Of a stretch of 35,839 bases of DNA, positions 16,918 through 26,130 are shown piece after piece. The notes below the pieces were generated by a model. The model worked only from the letters and a program-made list of their open reading frames with translations, had not been told where the DNA came from and ran no database searches. Each line of letters begins with the position of its first letter. Within the stretch, counting starts at the first letter, position 1. The translations under genes and the position numbers were made by a program. This stretch comes from Desulfotignum sp. (GTDB lineage Bacteria; Desulfobacterota; Desulfobacteria; Desulfobacterales; Desulfobacteraceae): assembly GCA_011389715.1 (NCBI GenBank), contig JAABTU010000222.1, positions 1 to 35,839 on the forward strand, in the 5' to 3' direction.

Positions 16918-17448
16918 ATGCCGCCGGCATACCCACTAAGACCCATGGTTAACACCGCCCTGTTTGTTGCCCTCATCTCCGTGGGCGCATTTATCGCCAT
17001 CCCCATCGGGCCCGTCCCCATTGTGCTCCAGAACATGTTTGTCCTGCTGGCAGGCCTGATCCTGGGCCCGGCCTGGGGACTTGCCTGTATAGGGATATAC
17101 CTGCTGACAGGCCTGGCCGGTCTCCCGGTGTTTGCCGGCGGCACCTCAGGCATCGGCAAACTGTTCGGCCCCACAGGCGGGTACCTGCTTGGGTATCTGC
17201 CGGCTGTTCTGGTCACCGGCGTCCTGTCCAGGACTTTGGGAAAAAGATTGGGCGGTGACATCCTTGCTGCGGTTGCAGGATCAATGGTTGTGTATGCTGC
17301 CGGGGTACCATGGCTCAAGATCGCCTTTTCCCTGTCCTGGGGAAAGGCCATGGCAGCGGGAATGGTTCCTTTTCTTTTGGGAGATGCTGTGAAAATAACT
17401 GCTGCCGCAGTCATTGCCGGAAAAATCCGGCCCTTGGTCAAGCTGTAG
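16918..17448 (+). CDS. bioY: Biotin transporter BioY (ECF S component)
   Basis: MVNTALFVALISVGAFIAIPIGPVPIVLQNMFVLLAGLILGPAWG...GLAGLPVFAGGTSGIGKLFGPTGGYLLGY is a BioY signature. Confidence 0.95.
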   Translation: MPPAYPLRPMVNTALFVALISVGAFIAIPIGPVPIVLQNMFVLLAGLILGPAWGLACIGIYLLTGLAGLPVFAGGTSGIGKLFGPTGGYLLGYLPAVLVTGVLSRTLGKRLGGDILAAVAGSMVVYAAGVPWLKIAFSLSWGKAMAAGMVPFLLGDAVKITAAAVIAGKIRPLVKL

Positions 17449-17453
17449 ATACC

Positions 17454-18209
17454 ATGGACCAACGAATTCTGGAAATTGATCACCTGACCCACCGGTTCCC
17501 ATCCGGCGGGGGTATACAGGATATTTCTTTCCAGGTGTTTCCAAAAGAGTTTATCCTGGTGGCCGGTCCCAACGGGTGTGGAAAAACCACCTTGATACGG
17601 CACCTCAACGGCCTGCTGCTGCCCGCATCAGGCGATGTCCGGCTGCATGGCAAACCGGTAAAATCTGATATAACCACAGCACGCAGAACTGTGGGCATGG
17701 TTTTTCAGGATGCTGACACCCAGATTGTGGGAGATACCGTATATGATGAAGTGGCATTCGGTCCGGAAAATTTAAAAATGCCCCGTCATATGATTCAACA
17801 AAAAGTGATGCAGACCCTGGCACGTCTGGACCTGTCCCTTCTGAAAGACCGGAATCCCGCCAACCTGTCCGGCGGGGAAAAACGTCGGCTGACCATTGCC
17901 GGCATCCTGGTCATGGATCCTGAAATCATTGTGCTGGATGAACCTTTTGCCAATCTGGATCACCCGTCATCCATATCTTTGATCAAAACCATACAGGCGC
18001 TGAACCAGGCAGGACAGACCATCATCATGGCCACCCACGACTTAGAGGAGGTCATCACCTGTGCCACCCGGATGCTTATCCTGGACCGGCAGGGCTGCCT
18101 GGCCCGGGACGGCCGCCCGGGGGACCTGCTTTTGGATCTGGCGGCCCATGGCATCAAAGAACCCTGTTTTTCCCGCATGGGGCTCAGTGCACCACCATGG
18201 CAGGCATGA
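17454..18209 (+). CDS. bioM: Energy-coupling factor ABC transporter ATPase (BioM-like)
   Basis: Walker A GPNGCGKTTL, LSGGEKRRLTIAGIL, IIVLDEPFANLDH; start ATG 17454, just after bioY stop. Confidence 0.88.
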   Translation: MDQRILEIDHLTHRFPSGGGIQDISFQVFPKEFILVAGPNGCGKTTLIRHLNGLLLPASGDVRLHGKPVKSDITTARRTVGMVFQDADTQIVGDTVYDEVAFGPENLKMPRHMIQQKVMQTLARLDLSLLKDRNPANLSGGEKRRLTIAGILVMDPEIIVLDEPFANLDHPSSISLIKTIQALNQAGQTIIMATHDLEEVITCATRMLILDRQGCLARDGRPGDLLLDLAAHGIKEPCFSRMGLSAPPWQA

Positions 18210-18985
18210 ATATTTTCACCTTCCACTGCGGCACCACCGCCCTGCACCGGCTGGATGTCCGGTACAAAACTGCCCTTGTCTGCATGGTGAGCCTGGCCCT
18301 TTTAAAAGCCGGGTTTGCCGGTTGTTTTGTCTGTTTTCTGGTTTTGTCCTGGCTGGTTTACGCCACAGGTATTTCCTTTATTCACCTGGCAGCCCAGTTA
18401 AAATGGTTCATCCTTCTGCTGGGCATCATGTTTATTGCCAGAAGCCTCACCGTACCGGGCACACCTTTTTTTTCTTTTTTCGGACTTGTTTTCACCCATG
18501 AGGGCCTTGCCCAGGGGGCACTTGTGGTAATGCGGTTTTTTCTGGTCATGATAACCGGCCTGCTTTTTTCTGCAACCACCCGGCCCGCAGACCTGAAAAG
18601 TGCTGCCCAGTGGTATCTGAAACCCATCCCATTTGTTCCGGAAAAAAGGGTCGCAATCATGATCAGCCTGTTTCTGCGGTTTCTGCCCCTGATCCTTACC
18701 CAGGCGCAACAGGTTTCAGATGCAGTAAATGCCCGCTGCGGCAACCTGAACAAAAACCCTGTACGCCGTATCCGATACCTGGTCCTGCCCCTGCTCAAAA
18801 AAATTTTTCTGGCGGCTGACAGCCTGTGCCTTGCCATGGATGCAAGGTGTTACAGCGAAGACAGAACCGATCCTGTTTTTGAAACAGGCAAAAATGAAAT
18901 GCGTTTTCTGGGAGCAGGTCTGTGTCTGTGCCTGGTGATGGTCTGTCCGTTTCACATATTCGTTAAAATGACATTTTGGTCATAA
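18197..18985 (+). CDS. bioN: Energy-coupling factor transmembrane T component (BioN-like)
   Basis: Membrane protein with the EcfT coupling segments DAVNARCGN and AMDARCYSE (Ala-Arg-X motifs). Confidence 0.88.
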   Translation: MAGMNIFTFHCGTTALHRLDVRYKTALVCMVSLALLKAGFAGCFVCFLVLSWLVYATGISFIHLAAQLKWFILLLGIMFIARSLTVPGTPFFSFFGLVFTHEGLAQGALVVMRFFLVMITGLLFSATTRPADLKSAAQWYLKPIPFVPEKRVAIMISLFLRFLPLILTQAQQVSDAVNARCGNLNKNPVRRIRYLVLPLLKKIFLAADSLCLAMDARCYSEDRTDPVFETGKNEMRFLGAGLCLCLVMVCPFHIFVKMTFWS

Positions 18986-18986
18986 T

Positions 18987-19022
18987 AAAAATTTATGGTT
19001 GAACCGCCAAAAAATTTATTGT
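18987..19022 (+). promoter_or_regulatory. AT-rich direct repeat upstream of the RHH-like gene, candidate operator
   Basis: AAAAATTTATGGT (18987-18999) and AAAAATTTATTGT (19010-19022), 12/13 identical, 23-bp period. Confidence 0.35.
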
Positions 19023-19120
19023 ACAGTTTGAGTCACAATATATTTTCATTACTTTTATGAATGCAATATTTTAATAATATGGGCATTCCGAAGCTATAAA
19101 GGGATAAACAAAGGAGGCAT

Positions 19121-19696
19121 ATGCCAGAGCCGCTGGATCCTTTTTCAGGTTCTTCCATGTTTGATCTGCAGGGAAGACAGTCTGTCAGGGCGACCTTTAA
19201 ATTGTCCCAGAAGGCCATTGATGCCATCGGTCTGGTGGCGGTCCACATGGGTATCAAGCAGAAATCTTTGTTCGATCATATTATAGAAGACAAGGAGGCC
19301 CTGGAGAATCTGGCCCGAACCATACATCTCCGGCAATTCAAAAAGATTCCCAGACGTCAGAAAACCTTTGTCATGAGCCGCAGAACCATTGATGCACTGC
19401 GCACCATCTCCCAGACCTATGACATGCCCAGAGATGCCCTGGTGGAATATGCAGTGCAGAAACTGGAGTCCGTTATCCACAGTGAAAAAATACGCCATGC
19501 AGAGCGCAAAAAACTGGCGGCAGAGGTCATGGCACATTTTGAAAAAGGAGAGCAGGTATACCGGTCTGTGGTCAAAACCCTGGGCAAAGATGATCCCTTC
19601 TGCCGGCACCTGGCCAAAGCAATCCACGCGACCCGCAAAACAGCAGAAGATCTCCATGAATTTTTACAAAAAAGCCAGGTACTGGAAGATTTTTGA
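19121..19696 (+). CDS. Hypothetical protein with two tandem ribbon-helix-helix-like repeats
   Basis: VRATFKLSQKAIDAIGLVAVHMGIKQKSLFDHIIED vs RQKTFVMSRRTIDALRTISQTYDMPRDALVEYAVQK align without gaps (TFxxSxxxIDA...); RBS AAAGGAGG. Confidence 0.65.
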   Translation: MPEPLDPFSGSSMFDLQGRQSVRATFKLSQKAIDAIGLVAVHMGIKQKSLFDHIIEDKEALENLARTIHLRQFKKIPRRQKTFVMSRRTIDALRTISQTYDMPRDALVEYAVQKLESVIHSEKIRHAERKKLAAEVMAHFEKGEQVYRSVVKTLGKDDPFCRHLAKAIHATRKTAEDLHEFLQKSQVLEDF

Positions 19697-19738
19697 TAAC
19701 GGCCATGCCCTGACAGGCACAACAATACATGAAAGTTG

Positions 19739-19836
19739 TTAGCTGTTAGCCGGTAGTTACCAGCAGGGAAAAATTTGTAGCTATTAACTGATAACTGAGT
19801 ACTGAAGGCTAAAGGCTAACAGCTAACAGCTAAAAT
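19739..19836. repeat. TTAGCTG-type repeat forming a 13-bp perfect stem
   Basis: TTAGCTGTTAGCC (19739-19751) is complementary to GGCTAACAGCTAA (19814-19826); further CAGCTAA units follow. Confidence 0.88.
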
Positions 19837-19875
19837 ATAAAACCACCCCAATGATTGACCCATGAGGAGGATGCA

Positions 19876-20820
19876 TTGATAGACGTTCAAGACTTGACCA
19901 AGTATTACAACGATTTTTGTGCAGTGGACCATATCACTCTGTCGGTTGCGCCCGGAGAAATTCTGGGACTGCTTGGACCCAACGGGGCCGGGAAAACCAC
20001 AACCCTTCGCATGCTCACCGGATATTTCAGGCCCACATCCGGCCGTATCTCAGTGAAACACCTTCAGATGCCAAAAGATACCCTGCGCATCAAATCTTTG
20101 ATGGGGTATCTGCCGGAATCAGCACCTCTGTACCACAATATGCTGGTATATGATTACCTGGTCTATGTGGCCAGAATCAAAGGCATCACTGATCCGGACA
20201 AACAGATGGCGCGGTTCAGAACCCTGGCAGATCTCTGCGGACTGTCCGCTATCATGGACAAGCCTATCGCCACCCTGTCAAAGGGGCTCAAACAGCGGGT
20301 GGGGTTGGCCCATGCCATGATGACGGACCCGGAAATTCTGGTGCTTGACGAGCCCACCTCCGGGCTGGACCCCAACCAGATTGCTGAGATTCGTGCCATT
20401 ATCAGGGAGATCGGCAAAGAAAAAACCATTATATTCTCCACCCATATCCTCAGCGAGGCAGAAGCCACCTGCGACCGCATCGTTATTATCAACAACGGCC
20501 GTGTGGTGGCTGATGACACCACCGCCAACCTCAAACACAAAGGGATGCAGAACAGTTTTGTGCGCCTGACCCTGAAGGGCCCTGACCGGAAAACAGCCCA
20601 TGATTTTCTGGCATCCATGGATCCTGCAATGGATATCAGACCGGCAGAAGCAAAAGAAGAAGGTCTGGTATGCTTTGAAATCCGGCCGCCGGACAACCGG
20701 GATGTGAGATCCGACATATACCTGAAGATCAAACAAACGGACTGGATCATCATGGAGCTTGCAAGAGAAACCCAGGCCCTTGAAAAAATATTCCAGCAAC
20801 TGACCCGGCAGGAGGCCTAA
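19876..20820 (+). CDS. ABC transporter ATP-binding protein (GldA-like)
   Basis: GLLGPNGAGKTTTLRMLTGYFRPTSG, LSKGLKQRVGLAHAMMTDPEILVLDEPTSGLDPNQ; probable TTG start at 19876 behind GAGGAGGA (ORF track opens at 19855). Confidence 0.9.
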   Translation: MIDVQDLTKYYNDFCAVDHITLSVAPGEILGLLGPNGAGKTTTLRMLTGYFRPTSGRISVKHLQMPKDTLRIKSLMGYLPESAPLYHNMLVYDYLVYVARIKGITDPDKQMARFRTLADLCGLSAIMDKPIATLSKGLKQRVGLAHAMMTDPEILVLDEPTSGLDPNQIAEIRAIIREIGKEKTIIFSTHILSEAEATCDRIVIINNGRVVADDTTANLKHKGMQNSFVRLTLKGPDRKTAHDFLASMDPAMDIRPAEAKEEGLVCFEIRPPDNRDVRSDIYLKIKQTDWIIMELARETQALEKIFQQLTRQEA

Positions 20821-20822
20821 CC

Positions 20823-21527
20823 ATGTCACAGATCAAGCATATTGCCATCAAAGAATTCAAAGACTATTTCATATCACCCATCGCATATATTGTAATTGCC
20901 TTGTTTTTGATTGTTACCGGGTGGTTTTTCTTTTCCACTTTTTTTATTTTCAGCAGGGCGGATATGCGGGATTTTTTTTCTCTGCTGCCCATTGTGTTTT
21001 CATTTTTTATTCCTGCCATTACCATGCGGCTGTTTGCCGAAGAAAGAAATGTGGGATCCTATGAAACCCTTTTAACCATGCCGGTTTCCTTTACCGACAT
21101 TGCTTTGGGTAAATTTTTTGCCGCCACCTTGTTTTCCGCTGCCATGCTGGTACCCACCCTGGCCTATCCTGTTTTCATCTCCTTTATCGGAGATGTGGAT
21201 CCCGGCCCGGTTGCGGGCGGTTACCTGGGGGCCCTGTTTCTGGCTGCTGCATATTGTGCCATGGGGCTGTTTGCATCGGCGTTGACCCGAAACCAGATCA
21301 TCGCTTTTATCATCGGGTGTGCCTTGTGTTTCACCCTGACCATCATAAACCGGATGCTGTTTTTCATGCCCCCGAAAATCGTGGCTGTCATCGAATATAT
21401 CGGGGCCAGTTCCCATTTCACCAATTTTTCCAAAGGCATTCTCGATACCCGGGACATCGTCTATTTCATCAGCCTGGTATGCATTTTCATCTTCTCAACC
21501 TATATTGTCATGCAGGAAAAAAATTAA
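20823..21527 (+). CDS. ABC transporter permease (GldF-like)
   Basis: MSQIKHIAIKEFKDYFISPIAYIVIALFLIVTGWFFF...FAEERNVGSYETLLTMPVSFTDIALGKFF: ABC-2 type permease of Gld-type systems. Confidence 0.88.
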   Translation: MSQIKHIAIKEFKDYFISPIAYIVIALFLIVTGWFFFSTFFIFSRADMRDFFSLLPIVFSFFIPAITMRLFAEERNVGSYETLLTMPVSFTDIALGKFFAATLFSAAMLVPTLAYPVFISFIGDVDPGPVAGGYLGALFLAAAYCAMGLFASALTRNQIIAFIIGCALCFTLTIINRMLFFMPPKIVAVIEYIGASSHFTNFSKGILDTRDIVYFISLVCIFIFSTYIVMQEKN

Positions 21528-21536
21528 GGAGACACC

Positions 21537-23738
21537 ATGGGACACCTGAAAGAACCCTATATCAAATTCATCCTCTATATTGCAGTAATAGTGCTGGTGA
21601 ACATCGCGGGGCTGACCCTGTTTTTCAGGGCTGATCTCACCCGCAACCAGATCTTTTCTCTGTCCGAAGCCAGCAAAGAGGCAGTGGCCACCCTGTCCGA
21701 CCCCCTGAGCGTCAAGGTTTTCTTTTCCAAAAACCTGCCTGCCCCCCACAACAACACGGAACGGTATCTGCGGGATCTGCTGGAAGAGTATGCTGCCCGG
21801 GCCGGACGTATGTTCAACTACAGCTTTTACAATGTGTCTTCCGAAGAAGGAGACCTTTCTTCCCGGGCCAATGAGAACAGAGAGATGGCCAGAAGTTACG
21901 GCATCTCCCCCATCCAGATCCGGATAATGGAAAATGATGAGATCAAATTCAAGAACGCATTCATGGGTTTGGTGATCATCCACGGCGATCTCATTGAAAA
22001 AATAAATGCTGTCACATCCACCGACGGGCTGGAATACCAGTTGACAACCACCATCCAGAAACTCAACAACAAGGTATCTGCACTCTTGCGTGTTGAAGAT
22101 ACCATCCAGGCCAAATTATACCTGTCTTCTTCTTTGTATACCATAGCGCCTCTTATCGGCCTGGACAATCTTCCGGAACTGGCACAAACCGTTAAAGACA
22201 CTATTGCGGATATCAATGCCAGAAGCCGGGACATAATGGCGTTTGAGCACACCGATATTTCCGGCAGACAGGCCCTGGACAGGATCGCTGCAAAACATGA
22301 TATCATGGCCCTGACCTGGCCGGCCATCCCGGAAAAAAACATCTCTGCCAGCCAGGGAGCGGCAGCCCTGGTTCTGGAATACAAAGAACAGTCTGCCAGC
22401 CTGCCTTTGATCACGGCCATGGATCTGCCCATCATCGGCACCACTTATCAGATGGCTGATCCTGATGCCCTGCGAGAAGAGATCACCGCCATCATGGAAA
22501 AAATGATCGGCATCAACCAGGATATCGGGTTTCTGGCCGACCACGGCACCCACACCCTGGGCCCTGACCAGATGGCCATGATGCAGGGACAGCAGGGTGC
22601 CGGCATGCAGGTATTCAACAACCTGTTATCAGACAGATACAGCATCAAACAGATCGCCCTGGCAGAACAGGAAATTCCAGAGGGCCTCAACTGTCTGATC
22701 ATTGCCAAACCCACAGAGCCGTTTTCCGACTATGAACTGTTCCAGATCGACCAGGCCCTGATGCGGGGCACCAATATTGCTTTTTTCGGAGATGCCTTCC
22801 AGGAGATCATGCCCGGGGGCGGCATGGGCATGCCCCAGTATATACCCATTGATACCGGACTGGAAAAACTGCTGGCCCATTACGGCATATCCCTGAAACC
22901 GGCCTATGTTCTGGACAAATCCGCCTATAAACACCAGCCCAGGGAAGGCGGGGAACAGGTTATCTATTTTGCCCCCATGCTCAAGGAAAAATCCATCAAC
23001 AACACCCCCGGCTTCATGCACAATATCAAGGGACTCATTGCCATGCAGGCATCGCCTGTGGAACTGGTACAAGACAATATTGATGACTCTCAGGTTACCG
23101 CCACAAGACTGCTGCACACCTCTGATGAATCCTGGCTCATGCAGGGGAATATCAATCTCAATCCCATGTTCATCTCTCCACCCGAATCCACAGAAGAACT
23201 GGGCACCTATGACCTGGCCTATATCCTGGAAGGCACCTTCACCAGCTATTTCAAGGACAAACCCCTCCCCCGAAAAGAGGTGGGGGACACCGACACCCCG
23301 GATGCACAGGATCAGGCAGATGCCCTGACAGATGATGTGCCGAAAAATCAGACCCCGCCAAGCGAAACCGGTTCTGCAATCCCCCGGGGACTGGTGGCTG
23401 AAAACCGTTTAAAGGAAACCTCCAGACCTGCAAAAATCTTTGTACTGGGGTGTTCCCAGATGCTCCAGGACAACATGCTGGATCCGGAAGGAAAAACCAC
23501 CAATGCCACCTTCATCCTCAACACCATCGATCATCTGAACAACAGAGATGACATTGCTGCCATGCGCAGCAAACAGCAGTCCTTAAATCCCCTGGATCCC
23601 ACCACCCCCATGATACGCGGGGTGATAAAATCCTTTAATATTGCCGGACTGCCGGCCCTGGTAATTCTTTTCGGTATAGGGATCTGGGCTGCCAGAAATG
23701 CAAAAAAGAAAAAAATTGCCACATTGTTCAATTCATAA
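21537..23738 (+). CDS. GldG-type ABC auxiliary protein (intramembrane/periplasmic, uncharacterised transport system)
   Basis: N- and C-terminal TM helices, ADLTRNQIFSLSEASKEAVATLSDPLSVKVFFSKNLPAPHNNTERYLRDLLEEY typical of GldG family. Confidence 0.85.
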   Translation: MGHLKEPYIKFILYIAVIVLVNIAGLTLFFRADLTRNQIFSLSEASKEAVATLSDPLSVKVFFSKNLPAPHNNTERYLRDLLEEYAARAGRMFNYSFYNVSSEEGDLSSRANENREMARSYGISPIQIRIMENDEIKFKNAFMGLVIIHGDLIEKINAVTSTDGLEYQLTTTIQKLNNKVSALLRVEDTIQAKLYLSSSLYTIAPLIGLDNLPELAQTVKDTIADINARSRDIMAFEHTDISGRQALDRIAAKHDIMALTWPAIPEKNISASQGAAALVLEYKEQSASLPLITAMDLPIIGTTYQMADPDALREEITAIMEKMIGINQDIGFLADHGTHTLGPDQMAMMQGQQGAGMQVFNNLLSDRYSIKQIALAEQEIPEGLNCLIIAKPTEPFSDYELFQIDQALMRGTNIAFFGDAFQEIMPGGGMGMPQYIPIDTGLEKLLAHYGISLKPAYVLDKSAYKHQPREGGEQVIYFAPMLKEKSINNTPGFMHNIKGLIAMQASPVELVQDNIDDSQVTATRLLHTSDESWLMQGNINLNPMFISPPESTEELGTYDLAYILEGTFTSYFKDKPLPRKEVGDTDTPDAQDQADALTDDVPKNQTPPSETGSAIPRGLVAENRLKETSRPAKIFVLGCSQMLQDNMLDPEGKTTNATFILNTIDHLNNRDDIAAMRSKQQSLNPLDPTTPMIRGVIKSFNIAGLPALVILFGIGIWAARNAKKKKIATLFNS

Positions 23739-23751
23739 GGATGACACTGCC

Positions 23752-24711
23752 ATGAAAAAAGAATACCTGATTCTGATCGTTTTCATCGTTGCCCTGAGCG
23801 GTTATCTTTTATTCAACAAACAGGACCGCACCCATTATACCCTGCCCGCTCCCCCGAAGGTGGCGGCAGACAGCGTGACTCGCCTGGTTATCCAGAAACC
23901 GGATGACACCATTGCATGTACCAGAACAGATCAGGGCTGGGTGGTAACGGACAAGGCATATCCGGTGGATGAAACTGCCATGCGCCAGATGCTGGACGTC
24001 ATAACAGGACTACGTCTTTCAGCCCTGGTGTCTGAAAATCAGGACCTCATACGGTATGAACTGGATGACGGCCACCGCCTGGATGTCACCGCCTATGACC
24101 AGAACACGGCTCTTTTGTCCTTCAAGATCGGAAAGACCGCCCCCACTTTCAACCACACCTTTGTCATGCTTGAAAACGATCCCAATATTTACCATGCCAC
24201 AGACAGCTTCCGGCAGCATTTCGATAAAACGGTCAATGGATTCAGAGACAAGCAGGTAATGAATTTTACAGAAGCATCCATCACAGGCATAACCATTGAA
24301 ACCCAGGGGAAGCAGACACACCTGACAGCCCAGGAAACCGGTTCCGGCATACAGGATGACACCGGGGCAGGCTTCAGATATGAAGACGGGAGTGCGCCTG
24401 ATCCAAAAACGGTTTCCAACCTTTTGTCCAGCCTGTCTGTGCTGGCATGTGACCGGTTTGTCGATGACCCGGACAAACACAACCTTAAAAAGGATGCCCC
24501 GGATCTGAAAATCACCCTTGAAAACAGTACCCCCATTGTTTTGCATCTGTTTGACCAGGAAGAAGAGGGTCCGGTTTTCGGTACGTCCTCCATGAACCGG
24601 TATGCCTTTGCCCTGAAAGAATATGTTGCCAAAGACATACAGTCCTGGTCCCATGAACTGGCCGGCCTGGAGCAGGAACAGACAAAAGAGGAGGTGCGCT
24701 CCACCCAGTGA
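23752..24711 (+). CDS. DUF4340 domain-containing protein
   Basis: N-terminal TM helix then soluble repeat-like region (VTRLVIQKPDDTIACTRTDQGWVVTDKAYPVDETAMRQMLDVITGLRLSALVSEN), position after GldG-type gene. Confidence 0.75.
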   Translation: MKKEYLILIVFIVALSGYLLFNKQDRTHYTLPAPPKVAADSVTRLVIQKPDDTIACTRTDQGWVVTDKAYPVDETAMRQMLDVITGLRLSALVSENQDLIRYELDDGHRLDVTAYDQNTALLSFKIGKTAPTFNHTFVMLENDPNIYHATDSFRQHFDKTVNGFRDKQVMNFTEASITGITIETQGKQTHLTAQETGSGIQDDTGAGFRYEDGSAPDPKTVSNLLSSLSVLACDRFVDDPDKHNLKKDAPDLKITLENSTPIVLHLFDQEEEGPVFGTSSMNRYAFALKEYVAKDIQSWSHELAGLEQEQTKEEVRSTQ

Positions 24712-25436
24712 AGCAGGTATTAAAGCTTATATACCAGCCCTATAAATGGATCGTGGTGCTCCCTTTCATGCTGGCCGTCACCATGATCATGGGATTGATC
24801 TGCATAACTGTAGGGGCAGTGTTCTCCCAGGATGCCGCCAATGTGACAGCAGTGTTATGGTCCAGGCTTTCCTGTGCCATCATCCCTGTCCGGGTTGTGC
24901 TGACGGGCAAGAAAAACTTTTCCCCCCAGAATGCCTATGTGGTGGTGGCAAACCACCAGTCCATGGTGGACATTCCGGGAATCCACGGGTTCATGGGGCT
25001 GCACATCAAATGGGTCATGAAGCAGGAACTGCGCAAAATCCCCATTTTCGGGGCTGCCTGCCATTATCTGGGCTGTATTTTCATAGACCGTTCCCACCGG
25101 GATGCTGCCATCCGATCCATTCACCAGGCCAGAAAGCTGCTGTCATCCAAAGCATCGGTGCTGTTTTTTGCAGAAGGCACCAGAAGCCGTGACGGACAGG
25201 TACGCCCCTTTAAAAAAGGGGCTTTTGTCTTTGCCAGGGAAACCGGTCTCCCCATTCTGCCAGTCACCATCAAAAATTCATACCAGATCATGCCTCCGGA
25301 CTCTTTAGATCTTGTACCGGGAAAAGTGGAACTTATCGTGCACCGGCCCGTGTATGTACTGGCAGATGATCCAGACCGGATGGATGCGGTCATCGCATCG
25401 GTCCGGGCCACCATAGCTGCGCCACTGCAGCAGTAA
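24708..25436 (+). CDS. 1-acyl-sn-glycerol-3-phosphate acyltransferase (PlsC family)
   Basis: VVANHQSMVDIPGI (HX4D-like NHQSMVD), FAEGTRSRDGQVRPFKKGAF; GTG start. Confidence 0.92.
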   Translation: MKQVLKLIYQPYKWIVVLPFMLAVTMIMGLICITVGAVFSQDAANVTAVLWSRLSCAIIPVRVVLTGKKNFSPQNAYVVVANHQSMVDIPGIHGFMGLHIKWVMKQELRKIPIFGAACHYLGCIFIDRSHRDAAIRSIHQARKLLSSKASVLFFAEGTRSRDGQVRPFKKGAFVFARETGLPILPVTIKNSYQIMPPDSLDLVPGKVELIVHRPVYVLADDPDRMDAVIASVRATIAAPLQQ

Positions 25437-25631
25437 CCTCTGTATACACTTTCCCGCAGTTCCCATGTAAAACATCCTGATTTTTCCCTCCACAGCATCC
25501 TGAAATAATATCCACTTTACTCCCCTTTCATCTTTTTTTTGTAAAATCAATTTGATAAACTTATTTTTCAAGGAATTTTTTCATTTTATTCCCATTTTTT
25601 TCTTGACTTATACCGCATATTTCGTAAAAGT

Positions 25632-25656
25632 GTGTAAAAAGGTGGCGGAAAGTGGA
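25632..25656 (+). promoter_or_regulatory. MraZ-box-like direct repeats
   Basis: GTGTA-AAAAG-GTGGC-GGAAA-GTGGA: three GTG(T/G)N units with exact 10-nt period upstream of mraZ; TTGACT at 25603-25608 could be the -35. Confidence 0.6.
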
Positions 25657-25687
25657 TGCTACACCCAAAACAAAGGCTTAAAAATAC

Positions 25688-26128
25688 GTGTTCCGATCAA
25701 GTTCCTTTCATACAATTGATCCAAAAGGCAGGATAATCATTCCGGCAAGATTCCGGAACGTCTTAAAGGCGGATGATGAATACGGGGTTGTGGTTTCCAT
25801 CAAAGACGGTTGTCTGTATGCCTACACGTTCAGTGAATGGAAACAGCTGGAGAAAAAAATCCTGGCTGCAAAAAGTGCGGCAATGGAAAAATTCAAACGG
25901 TTTTTCCTGGGAAATGCCTGTCCTTTGAAATGTGACAAGCAGGACCGGATTTTACTTCCCCAGAGCCTGCGCACCTATGCCGGCATCGAAAAAGACATTG
26001 TTCTGGTGGGGGTTTTGGACCGGTTCGAGATCTGGGCCCGGGAAAGATGGGACCAGGAGAACCTGAAAATGGAACAGGAACTTGAACAAGCGGAAGTAAG
26101 GGAGGAAATTGCTTCCCTGGGGCTGTAA
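25688..26128 (+). CDS. mraZ: Division/cell wall cluster transcriptional regulator MraZ
   Basis: FRSSSFHTIDPKGRIIIPARFRNVL, LKCDKQDRILLPQSLRTYAGI; GTG start; first gene of dcw cluster. Confidence 0.93.
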   Translation: MFRSSSFHTIDPKGRIIIPARFRNVLKADDEYGVVVSIKDGCLYAYTFSEWKQLEKKILAAKSAAMEKFKRFFLGNACPLKCDKQDRILLPQSLRTYAGIEKDIVLVGVLDRFEIWARERWDQENLKMEQELEQAEVREEIASLGL

Positions 26129-26130
26129 CC

